From positions 1-64,000 of the forward strand of contig JANOQM010000082.1 in the NCBI GenBank assembly GCA_031422295.1: a stretch of DNA of 64,000 nt, written 5' to 3'. The stretch is from JANOMH01 sp031422295. Its GTDB lineage: Bacteria; Pseudomonadota; Alphaproteobacteria; Rhodobacterales; Rhodobacteraceae. How positions within the stretch are numbered: position 1 is the stretch's first letter; each line of letters begins with the position of its first letter. Positions 16,524 to 23,705 of this stretch are shown in pieces. The translations under genes and the position numbers were made by a program. Below the pieces are notes generated by a model that saw only the letters and a list, made by a program, of their open reading frames with translations, made no database searches and was not told where the DNA came from.

Positions 16524-17960
16524 TTGCGTTCCATCTGGATCATATTGGCCTTGTGGCTATCGCCGGTGACGCTTGCGCTGGCGGAACCGCGCGTGGCTTT
16601 GGTCGTTGGCAACAGCAATTATACCTCGGTCTCGACCCTGACCAATCCGATCAATGACGCTGCACTGATTGCGCAAACGTTGGCTGATGTCGGCTTTGAG
16701 GTGACGTTTGTGCCGGACGGCGACATGAACGCGATGCGCGCAGCGGTGTCAGCCTTTGGCGCGGCCCTGCGCGAGGCGGGGCCCGAGGCGACGGGGCTGT
16801 TTTACTATGCCGGGCATGGGGTGCAAAGTTTTGGACGCAATTATCTGCTGCCAGTCGACACGGCCCTGAACAATGCCGCCGATCTGAGCCTTGTCAGCCT
16901 TGAGGCGGATTCGGTACTGCGCCAGATGGCTTCGGCCCGCAACCGAACCAATATATTTATTCTGGATGCCTGCCGGAACAACCCGTTTGTCGAGATTTTG
17001 GACCTGTCGGACAATGGTCTGGCCGAAATGAATGCGCCAACAGGCACATTTCTGGCGCTGGCCACTGCGCCGGGGGCAGTTGCGATGGACGGCTTGGGCG
17101 ACAATAGCCCGTTCACCAGTGCGCTTGCCGAACAAATGCTTGTCCCCGGACAACCGATCGAACAAGTGTTCAAAGAGGTCCGGGTGCGTGTGCTGGACGA
17201 AACCCGTGGCCTGCAAACCCCGTGGGATACCTCGTCACTGACCAATGATTTCACCTTCCGCCCCGAAGCAGTCCTGTCGCCCGAGGCGCTGGCCGAGGCC
17301 CAACTTTGGGCATCGGTACGCGTCACCAATGACCCTGTGCAACTGATGTTGTTCTTACGCGCCTATCCCGACAGCGGATTCGAAGCCGAGGCGCGGGCAC
17401 TGCTGGACCAGGTCATGGCGCTGGAAACCACAGGCGGCGGCGTCGAACCCACGGCCATCGATCCCGCCGAAACCGCCGCGTTTGAGGCCGCGACAAAGCT
17501 GGGCACTTTGGCTGGCTACGAAGCCTTTGCACTACAATTTCCTGCCAGCGTGTTTCTGGAAGTGGCCAGTGCTGAAATCGCTGCCCTGACCGCAGCCGCT
17601 GCAGCCGCCCCCGCCGAACCCGCGATAGATCCGGTGACAGCGGCACTCGAGGCTGAACTGGCCGCACAGGTTGTGACCTTCAGCGCCCCGCTGACCGCCG
17701 GAACAGACGCCATCATTGGCCAAAGCATCGAACAACTGATTGCCACGACACCGCTGTTTCCGCCATTCGAAGGGCTGCCGGAAGAAGTCTGGTTGGGCAA
17801 GCAATGCAGCACCTGCCACCAATGGACTCAAGAGGCGCTGTGTACTCAGGCCAATACCTATCTGGGGCAAAACGCCCAGCGGTCGCTTGATCTGGAGCAT
17901 CCGCTGGGCAATGCGTTCAAGCTGACCTTGCGGGCCTGGGCGCAGGGTGGGTGCCTGTAG
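16524..17960 (+). CDS. Secreted caspase-like protein with CxxCH C-terminus
   Basis: A 478-residue protein from a TTG start (AAGGAG 9 bp upstream) with a signal peptide cleaved near LALAEP. The caspase-like domain (about 21-245) contains His98 in YYAGHG and Cys150 in LDACRNNPF. A helical, Ala/Glu-rich linker follows (about 250-400). The final 50 residues carry C428-S-T-C431-H432, C440 and C477. CSTCH has the form of a c-type haem attachment site, but no clear distal Met or other cytochrome c context is visible. The four cysteines could equally bind metal or form disulfides. It is the only plus-strand gene of the locus and converges on the ExbBD operon. Confidence 0.88.
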   Translation: MRSIWIILALWLSPVTLALAEPRVALVVGNSNYTSVSTLTNPINDAALIAQTLADVGFEVTFVPDGDMNAMRAAVSAFGAALREAGPEATGLFYYAGHGVQSFGRNYLLPVDTALNNAADLSLVSLEADSVLRQMASARNRTNIFILDACRNNPFVEILDLSDNGLAEMNAPTGTFLALATAPGAVAMDGLGDNSPFTSALAEQMLVPGQPIEQVFKEVRVRVLDETRGLQTPWDTSSLTNDFTFRPEAVLSPEALAEAQLWASVRVTNDPVQLMLFLRAYPDSGFEAEARALLDQVMALETTGGGVEPTAIDPAETAAFEAATKLGTLAGYEAFALQFPASVFLEVASAEIAALTAAAAAAPAEPAIDPVTAALEAELAAQVVTFSAPLTAGTDAIIGQSIEQLIATTPLFPPFEGLPEEVWLGKQCSTCHQWTQEALCTQANTYLGQNAQRSLDLEHPLGNAFKLTLRAWAQGGCL

Positions 17961-17973
17961 GGCGAAAGGCCCG

Positions 17974-18417
17974 TCACATAAACTCTTGGAAATCGGCAGT
18001 CAGATACAGATTGCCGACAAACAACGCCCCTTCACCGCCGTCAGCGGCGGGTTTGGTGGTGTCATAGATCGCGGCCGATTCTTCTTGGCCGGTGATCGGC
18101 ACAAGGACCTTGGTATCCAGCGTGTAAAACACCAGATCGCCGGGCCATGACAACGCATGGGTCGAGCGCTTGATCTCGACCATCAGCCCATTTGCCCGCG
18201 CCGCTATGGCAATGTCGAAATATCCCAGACCGATGTCAAAAACACCGTGAACCGGCAGCGTTGCGCTGCTTATCCCGATTTCACGGTTGACGCCGCCAAA
18301 CCGGATGTCGATCGACACATACCGGCTGTCATAAGTCAGTCGCTTATACGCCCACACCCCTCCGGCCACGGCGGCCACTGCCCCGCCGCCAATCAGCAGT
18401 CTGCGATTGATCGCCAT
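17974..18417 (-). CDS. Hypothetical membrane-anchored protein after the ExbBD operon
   Basis: A 147-residue protein with an N-terminal Arg-Arg plus hydrophobic helix (MAINRRLLIGGGAVAAVAGG) serving as signal or anchor. The beta-rich domain that follows contains no Cys. No family recognised. The ATG at 18417 lies 8 bp downstream of a run of 13 G that begins inside the stop codon of the upstream gene, so the G-run is its only candidate ribosome binding site. Last gene of the operon led from 21768. Confidence 0.7.
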   Translation of the reverse strand: MAINRRLLIGGGAVAAVAGGVWAYKRLTYDSRYVSIDIRFGGVNREIGISSATLPVHGVFDIGLGYFDIAIAARANGLMVEIKRSTHALSWPGDLVFYTLDTKVLVPITGQEESAAIYDTTKPAADGGEGALFVGNLYLTADFQEFM

Positions 18418-18425
18418 GTCTGTGT

Positions 18426-18438
18426 CCCCCCCCCCCCC
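18426..18438 (-). repeat. G13 homopolymer acting as ribosome binding site
   Basis: Thirteen consecutive C on the plus strand (G on the coding strand). The first G of the tract is the last base of the TAG stop of the upstream gene, so slippage cannot change that protein. The tract ends 8 bp before the ATG of the next gene. A change in tract length would alter only the Shine-Dalgarno spacing and strength of the downstream gene, the arrangement expected for translational phase variation. Confidence 0.75.
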
Positions 18439-19814
18439 TAGTTTTCCGCCGTGCTGACAAAGAAATAAACCCATTCCCCTTTGAAATCCGGATCGGCCGC
18501 CCGTGCTGTGGCCACTTGTCCGGCCATCCAAGCCAGATAGGCCTCGGCCGGTTCTGATATCGGCCTGATCCCGTCATACAACGGGCTTGAGGCGGCAAAT
18601 GCCGCAGCAATCTCTTGCCCATAAGGTGGCCCGATAGTGATGTTCAGAAACGGCTCGCCCGCATCGCCCGCGCCGATCCGCATTGCCGATTTGGCATCCC
18701 GCAGGGTCAGCGGCACCGTGTCATTGGGCACCAGATGGATCACATCGCCATTGGCGTCAAAGAAATCGACATAGATGTAGGCGTCATAATCCGGGGCGGC
18801 CAGATCAAGGATCATTTGATCGCCTTGGGCGTAATCATAGGCCCGCGCATGCGCATCGGCCCCCACCAACAGCGGGTTAGTCAGTTGATCGGTCGATTGC
18901 GGCAGACCCACGGCGCCAATCCCCGCCAAAGCGCCGCATTGCGGGCGGGGCAGGATCAGCATCGCATCGGCAACCCTGATCCCGGTGCCGACCTGCGCCT
19001 GTAATGCGGCAAGGATCGGGCCGCGCAATCCTTCTTCGGGCACATGCCCACGCAGTTCGATGCTGCCGGTAACGGGGTTGAACGCGGCCTGTAGCCGCGA
19101 ACAGGGGACACTTTCGAGCAATGTCTGCATCGTGTCGCGCACCTCGTCGGTTTGGGCCTGCACATCGCCGGGGCGCATGAAGGACTGGATCGTGGCAAGC
19201 GAGGCCGCGTCGATCTGCGCCCCGGCGTCACCGGAAAACGCAAGGGCTGCGGTGAACCGCTCGGCGGGGGGTGGGATCGGGGCGATGGTGCTGGACTGCG
19301 CGGCAGTCGTGTCGCTGAGGGATTGTGATGGCGCTGCGCTGGCGACCAATGTCGGGGCAGCGCTTGGGCTGGCCACAATCGCTGTGCGTGGCGCGATGGT
19401 CGCGCTGATATCTACGGCGGGGGCTTCAGTGGCAGCAATCTGCGTCACAGGTGCAGGTGTAACCGCAATTTCGATGGTCGGCGGGGGCACGGCTGCGACC
19501 TGCGGCGCAGGGTCGATGTTGGCCGCCACCTGTTCGGCTGGCGGGGTGACAGGTTCAGCCCGGCTTTGCGCAATCGCCCCTTGCGCCAGTTCAGCCCCTG
19601 TTGTGGCCTGACTGGCCGCAGCGGGGCTGTCCGGCGCAACCGACGTCGCATCAGACCGGGCGACATCCTGTGTTTCGATCTGCACCTGCGATTTCGGGCG
19701 GGCTTGGGTGTCAATCGGCTCGGGGGCCAAAATGACCGGCAGGGCCAGCCCGATGCCCAGATGCAGGCCAACCGAGGCGACCAGCGCGCCGATCCAGAGG
19801 ACAATCCGCCTCAT
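18438..19814 (-). CDS. TonB-like anchored protein with DUF4384-like C-terminus
   Basis: A 458-residue protein with one N-terminal membrane helix (about 5-30). A long Ala/Pro/Thr-rich periplasmic linker (about 35-190) is built like TonB or TolA spacers. A globular C-terminus (about 215-458) has a BON-like part (LRGHVPEEGL) and then a beta domain with YVDFFDANGDVIHLVPND and SPLYDGIRP, typical of DUF4384-like domains. It directly follows exbB-exbD-exbD, overlapping the second exbD by ATGA. It is therefore probably the component energised by that motor. The same C-terminal arrangement is visible in the T6SS kinase at 49037-51160. Confidence 0.78.
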   Translation of the reverse strand: MRRIVLWIGALVASVGLHLGIGLALPVILAPEPIDTQARPKSQVQIETQDVARSDATSVAPDSPAAASQATTGAELAQGAIAQSRAEPVTPPAEQVAANIDPAPQVAAVPPPTIEIAVTPAPVTQIAATEAPAVDISATIAPRTAIVASPSAAPTLVASAAPSQSLSDTTAAQSSTIAPIPPPAERFTAALAFSGDAGAQIDAASLATIQSFMRPGDVQAQTDEVRDTMQTLLESVPCSRLQAAFNPVTGSIELRGHVPEEGLRGPILAALQAQVGTGIRVADAMLILPRPQCGALAGIGAVGLPQSTDQLTNPLLVGADAHARAYDYAQGDQMILDLAAPDYDAYIYVDFFDANGDVIHLVPNDTVPLTLRDAKSAMRIGAGDAGEPFLNITIGPPYGQEIAAAFAASSPLYDGIRPISEPAEAYLAWMAGQVATARAADPDFKGEWVYFFVSTAEN

Positions 19815-20215
19815 GGCGACGACGGCGTGACAATCAGCGCCACGTCCGTTGCCCCCAGTTGTTCCAGTTCTGCGACCAGCGGCAGGACATGGCGTAGTTC
19901 GGTTGAGGCATCGGCATTGACCCGGATCAGAAGGTCCGGAGTTTCGGCCAATCGGTCAATCATCGCGGCCCCCAATGCGTTCAGGTCAATCGCAATGCCG
20001 TCCAGCGCCAGCGCCCCTGTCGGACTGACCGACAAGGTTATCCCACCGGCGGGCAGGTCTGTTCCCGTGATCCCAACTGGCGGGACCACCGCAAAGGGTG
20101 CGCTGGCATCCAGCCGCCCGATCAGCATGAAGAACACCAGCAGAAAGAACACCACGTCGATCAGGGCGACGACGGTTTCGCCCTGTTGGCGGCGGGCCGG
20201 GCGGTTCAGGCGCAT
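19811..20215 (-). CDS. ExbD/TolR family protein (second copy)
   Basis: A 134-residue ExbD/TolR protein: a short cytoplasmic basic N-terminus, one membrane helix (about 16-36) with the proton-relay Asp20 in VALIDVVFFLL, and a periplasmic domain (LLIRVNADAS, VALIVTP). Together with the ExbB-type protein it forms a proton-driven motor. Two unequal ExbD proteins beside one ExbB suggest a heteromeric plug. Its stop overlaps the start of the TonB-like gene. Confidence 0.9.
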   Translation of the reverse strand: MRLNRPARRQQGETVVALIDVVFFLLVFFMLIGRLDASAPFAVVPPVGITGTDLPAGGITLSVSPTGALALDGIAIDLNALGAAMIDRLAETPDLLIRVNADASTELRHVLPLVAELEQLGATDVALIVTPSSP

Positions 20216-20234
20216 GGTTGGGATGCCATCTGAT

Positions 20235-20669
20235 TCATGGCCGGGCCTCCAGCCGGATCACCCGCAGCCGGACAGCCCCCGCCGTTGTCAGCGTGTCCAT
20301 GACCGAAATCAGCGCCTGCATAGTGGCCCCGCCCGAGGGCAGAATGACCACCGGTGTCAATGGCGCATCGGCCAGCCTGGCACGGACCAAAGCGGCCAGC
20401 GCCACAGGGTCCAGCGCATCGCCGCCAATCGCAGCGGTGCCGTCTGACGAAATCCGGACCAGTATCGTGGTGCCTGCAGTTGCGGCTTCGGTCAGCGGCG
20501 CCTCGGCCACAGGATCGTCCGTCTGCTGGATCGCCGGGATCATATCGAGATCAAGATAGGTCGATGTGACCATGAAAAAGAACAACAGGATGATCATGAT
20601 ATCGATCATCGGGACAATCGATATGCCGGTTGTCGTATGAGGCACGCGTCTGATCCTGAGGGCGGGCAT
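20235..20669 (-). CDS. ExbD/TolR family protein (first copy)
   Basis: A 144-residue ExbD/TolR protein with the membrane helix motif IVPMIDIMIILLFFFMVTS, the conserved Asp at residue 23, and a periplasmic beta/alpha domain (TILVRISSDG..., VVILPSGGA). It starts 6 bp after the exbB stop and precedes the second exbD. It is clearly different from that copy in the periplasmic part, so the two are not a recent duplication. Confidence 0.9.
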   Translation of the reverse strand: MPALRIRRVPHTTTGISIVPMIDIMIILLFFFMVTSTYLDLDMIPAIQQTDDPVAEAPLTEAATAGTTILVRISSDGTAAIGGDALDPVALAALVRARLADAPLTPVVILPSGGATMQALISVMDTLTTAGAVRLRVIRLEARP

Positions 20670-20675
20670 GATCGG

Positions 20676-21314
20676 TCAAAGGCTCCCCGGGGCCACGCCG
20701 CCATTTTCGATGAACAGGATCTGGCCCACAGCACTTTCGATCTTTTGCGCGGCCCGGTCGACGCGGGCAGCAAACAATCCGGCGGCCACGGCGGCGGGGA
20801 TAGCGACCATCAATCCGGCAGCGGTGGTCAGCAGGGCCAGCCATATACCGCCCGCCAGAACCGATGCGTTGGCCGCCCCTTCGGCCTGTGCCAGGTCCTG
20901 AAACGACTGGATCATCCCCAGAACGGTACCCAGCAGACCCAACAGTGGGCTGGCCATGGCGATCAGTTCCAGCAGCCGGATTGACCCTGACAGGCGGGTC
21001 ACTTCTTCATTGCCATGCCGGGTCAGTTCCTGTTCCAGCGCTGTGCCCTTGGCACCTGCATCAATCGCGGCCATGGCATAGGCCATGATCTTGTCAGCAG
21101 GCGCACGGCCTGTGCTGATCTCGGTCTTGGCGGCGTCGCGTTCGCCTGCCGCCCATTTGGCGATGGCGGCCTCGCGCCGCGATCCGCCGCTCACAACGGC
21201 CCATAGTTGCAGGACCTTGGCCACGATCACCGTCAAAGACAGCACTGACAGGCCCGCAAGGATGAACATGATCGGCCCGCCAGCGGTCATCATCTCCCAT
21301 ATCGAATTGCCCAT
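20676..21314 (-). CDS. ExbB/TolQ/MotA family proton channel
   Basis: A 212-residue, three-helix protein: helix near 14-36, then a cytoplasmic segment, then helices near 115-140 and 155-180. The family core MASPLLGLLGTVLGMIQSF (about 118-136) is present. ExbB pentamers form the proton channel that drives ExbD/TonB or TolR/TolA work across the envelope. No tonB-dependent receptor or tolA/tolB/pal lies nearby, so this set is neither the housekeeping Tol nor an obvious iron-uptake system. It leads exbD-exbD-DUF4384-like genes. Confidence 0.9.
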   Translation of the reverse strand: MGNSIWEMMTAGGPIMFILAGLSVLSLTVIVAKVLQLWAVVSGGSRREAAIAKWAAGERDAAKTEISTGRAPADKIMAYAMAAIDAGAKGTALEQELTRHGNEEVTRLSGSIRLLELIAMASPLLGLLGTVLGMIQSFQDLAQAEGAANASVLAGGIWLALLTTAAGLMVAIPAAVAAGLFAARVDRAAQKIESAVGQILFIENGGVAPGSL

Positions 21315-21333
21315 GGTTCCCCGCCCCCCCTCG

Positions 21334-21768
21334 TTACTTGACCAGCGCCGCAGCGGTGCGGCTGTTCAGTTCAAGTACATCGTAGCAGTTCATCTGGTCG
21401 GCGTTCTGCGGCTTGCAGGACGGGATGTCGTGCAACAGGATTTCTGAGATGTCGGTACAGGCGATAGCAGGGATTTCGAACAGTTTCAGGGTGGTCCGGG
21501 CAGCGGGTAACGGGGCCGCATCGATGGACAGCAGCCGGTCGATGACGCCAGCGCTGTTAAAGATGGCGAGGGACATCTCGAACTCTTCAAAAGTAAGGCC
21601 GGTTTCATTGCGAAACAGAAAAAACGCCCGGCAGCCGCCGCTGTCATTGGGTTCAAATTTGTTAATCTCAACTGTCAACGGGCCTGCGGGCGCGGTTGCC
21701 TGAGCGGCGGCGGTTTGTGCAACCAGCAGCACAGTCAAAATCACGACGCTGCGTAAAAGCAGTCTCAT
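21334..21768 (-). CDS. Hypothetical secreted protein heading the exbBDD operon
   Basis: A 144-residue protein. GAAGGA lies upstream of the ATG at 21768, and the signal peptide (LLLRSVVILTVLLVAQTAAA) is cleaved near AQA. The mature part is a small beta-rich domain with five Cys (GGCRAFF, IACTDI, SCKP, NCYDV), a spacing that suggests disulfides. Family name not certain. It is encoded 19 bp upstream of exbB, so it is probably a periplasmic partner of the motor. Confidence 0.72.
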   Translation of the reverse strand: MRLLLRSVVILTVLLVAQTAAAQATAPAGPLTVEINKFEPNDSGGCRAFFLFRNETGLTFEEFEMSLAIFNSAGVIDRLLSIDAAPLPAARTTLKLFEIPAIACTDISEILLHDIPSCKPQNADQMNCYDVLELNSRTAAALVK

Positions 21769-22092
21769 CTGGTATCCTTCCAACGGGGCGTCAAACGATA
21801 GGGCCGATAAAAACAACCTTGCGCGCTACACAACGACCCCTTGGGCCGTCTGTCAATCTGTCTGTCGCCCATCTGTGGCCCGTCTGTTGGCAATTCGTTG
21901 GCAACCTGACGGGCGTAAGATTTCACTTTGGATACAACTGGTCATTGACAAAAGGGCATGGATTGGACTGTTATCTGCGCATCGTCGCGGGGCCGTCGGC
22001 TGCCAATGTATTTTACTTGCGGCCTGACTGTGCTTTGACTTTTGTGTTTTGTTTCTGGTGATTAAGCTTTTCTTGCCACGGGAGGGCAAACA
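21769..22092. promoter_or_regulatory. Divergent intergenic region, exbBDD operon / T6SS operon
   Basis: This is 324 bp separating the secreted-protein/exbBDD operon from tssA. Around 21847-21887 the plus strand repeats (T)CTGT several times with irregular spacing. The part from about 22000 to 22080 is T-rich and ends with GGGAGGG before tssA. This is the only long gap ahead of the T6SS genes and must hold their main promoter. Confidence 0.45.
21888..21903 (+). promoter_or_regulatory. Possible sigma-54 promoter for the T6SS operon
   Basis: TGGCAATTCGTTGGCA places GG and GC at the spacing of the -24/-12 elements (TGGCAC-N5-TTGCA), with two mismatches. It is about 190 bp upstream of tssA. Several T6SS clusters in other bacteria use sigma-54, but no enhancer-binding regulator gene is in this window. 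Short motif, low confidence. Confidence 0.25.
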
Positions 22093-23118
22093 ATGAATTT
22101 GGACGCTCTTCTTGGTGTCAAGCAAGGTGAAAGCCCCAGTGGCGAAAACCTTGAATACGACTCTGAGTTTATCCAGATGGAGATTGCAGCCCAGCCCGGA
22201 CAGGAACGTCAGGCGGGCCAAGAGATACTGGCCGCCGAAGACCCGGATTTTGCCGATGTGCAGGCCAAGGCCATGGCGATCATCGAGCGTAGCCATGACC
22301 TGCGGGCGGGCACGATTCTGGCGGGGGCGCTGCTGAACACCCAAGGGCTGGCAGGTTTTTCCGAGGCGATCGGCTATATGCAGGGCTGTCTGGATCAGCA
22401 TTGGGACAGCTGCCATCCGCAGCTGGATGCCGATGATGACAATGATCCGACCATGCGGATCAATGCGATCCATGGGTTGGCCGGTGCCGCAACAATGCTG
22501 CGTTGGCTGCGCCGCGCGCCCCTGACCAAAAGTCGGACATTCGGCCGCATGTCGCTGCGCGATATTCAGGTGGCGACCGGTGAAGTGGCCTTGGCCGATG
22601 GCGAATCCGGGCCTGACCGGGCCACTGTCCGCGCCGCATTCGAGGATACGGATGCCGATTTTCTGACCACCCAGCTGGCCGCGGCCAAGGCGATTGTGGC
22701 CGGGGTCAAATCGATTGATGCCAAGTTTCGGACCGAAACGCCGGGCTTTGGCCCTGACCTGGACGAGCTGACCAAAATGCTGCAGCAAATCGTCCGGCAC
22801 ATGTCGGAATATGTGACCGCCCCCGCCGGGTCCGAGGCCGAGCCAGCCCCCGAGGATGCGATTGATGATATGCCCGCAGCAGCGCCGGTGCGCCGCGCGG
22901 GCGGCGGTGCGCCGGGTGCGATTGAAACCCAGCGCGATGTTACGGCTGCATTGGACGCGATTATCGGCTACTATCGCCGCACCGAACCGTCCAGCCCGAT
23001 CCCGCTTGTGCTGGAGCGGGCCAAGCGGATGGTAGGGGCCGATTTTATGTCTATCGTCAAAGATATGGCCCCAAAAGGCCTTGAAAATGTCTTGTTGATT
23101 GGGGGGATTGACGACTGA
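22093..23118 (+). CDS. tssA: T6SS protein TssA
   Basis: A 341-residue TssA (ImpA) protein. The ImpA_N region is visible near 10-130 (PSGENLEYD, DLRAGTILAGALL, CHPQLDADDDNDPTMRINA), followed by a Pro/Ala linker and a shorter helical C-terminus. TssA primes baseplate and sheath polymerisation, either as a cap at the sheath end or at the baseplate, depending on the C-terminal type. GGGAGGG precedes the ATG by 6 bp. First gene of the long T6SS transcript. Confidence 0.93.
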   Translation: MNLDALLGVKQGESPSGENLEYDSEFIQMEIAAQPGQERQAGQEILAAEDPDFADVQAKAMAIIERSHDLRAGTILAGALLNTQGLAGFSEAIGYMQGCLDQHWDSCHPQLDADDDNDPTMRINAIHGLAGAATMLRWLRRAPLTKSRTFGRMSLRDIQVATGEVALADGESGPDRATVRAAFEDTDADFLTTQLAAAKAIVAGVKSIDAKFRTETPGFGPDLDELTKMLQQIVRHMSEYVTAPAGSEAEPAPEDAIDDMPAAAPVRRAGGGAPGAIETQRDVTAALDAIIGYYRRTEPSSPIPLVLERAKRMVGADFMSIVKDMAPKGLENVLLIGGIDD

Positions 23119-23195
23119 TCGACCCCACGCATTTTCGCATTCACCTATCACTTCGCATTCGCCCGTCATAACGACAGCAGATCAAGGAGCATTTA

Positions 23196-23702
23196 ATGGC
23201 TAGTTCACAAAAATTTATCGCCCGGAACCGGGCACCCCGGGTTCAGATCGAATATGATGTGGAATTGTACGGGGCCGAGAAAAAGGTGCAACTGCCCTTT
23301 GTGATGGGTGTGATGTCCGACCTGTCAGGCAAATCCGACGTGCCATTGCCCCCGGTCGCTGACCGTAAGTTCCTTGAGATCGACGTCGATAATTTCGACG
23401 ACCGGATGAAGTCGATGAAACCCCGCGCGGCGTTCCAAGTGCCCAATACATTGACTGGCAAAGGCAACATGGCCGTCGATATCACCTTTGAATCGATGGA
23501 TGATTTCAGCCCTGCCGCGATTGCGAAAAAGGTCGAACCTTTGCGCGCCCTGCTGGATGCCCGCACCCAGCTGTCCAACCTGATGACCTATATGGACGGC
23601 AAAACCGGGGCCGAGGAACTGATTGCCAAAGTCATGCAGGACCCGGCCTTGCTGAAATCACTGGCCGCCGCCCCCGCCCCTGACGCTGCACCGGAGGAAT
23701 AA
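23196..23702 (+). CDS. tssB: T6SS contractile sheath small subunit TssB
   Basis: A 168-residue VipA/ImpB-type sheath protein. Signatures are RNRAPRVQIEYDVE at the start, LPFVMGVMSDLSG, the FLEIDVDNFDDRMKSMKPR segment and FESMDDFSP. It interlocks with TssC to form the contractile sheath around the Hcp tube. AAGGAG is 7 bp upstream of the ATG, and tssC follows 3 bp after the stop. Confidence 0.97.
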   Translation: MASSQKFIARNRAPRVQIEYDVELYGAEKKVQLPFVMGVMSDLSGKSDVPLPPVADRKFLEIDVDNFDDRMKSMKPRAAFQVPNTLTGKGNMAVDITFESMDDFSPAAIAKKVEPLRALLDARTQLSNLMTYMDGKTGAEELIAKVMQDPALLKSLAAAPAPDAAPEE

Positions 23703-23705
23703 CAG

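Noticed and set aside
17805..17820. Firm call of a cytochrome c domain in the third caspase protein
   Set aside because: Only the five-residue CxxCH is seen, without distal ligand or helical cytochrome pattern; kept only as a finding.
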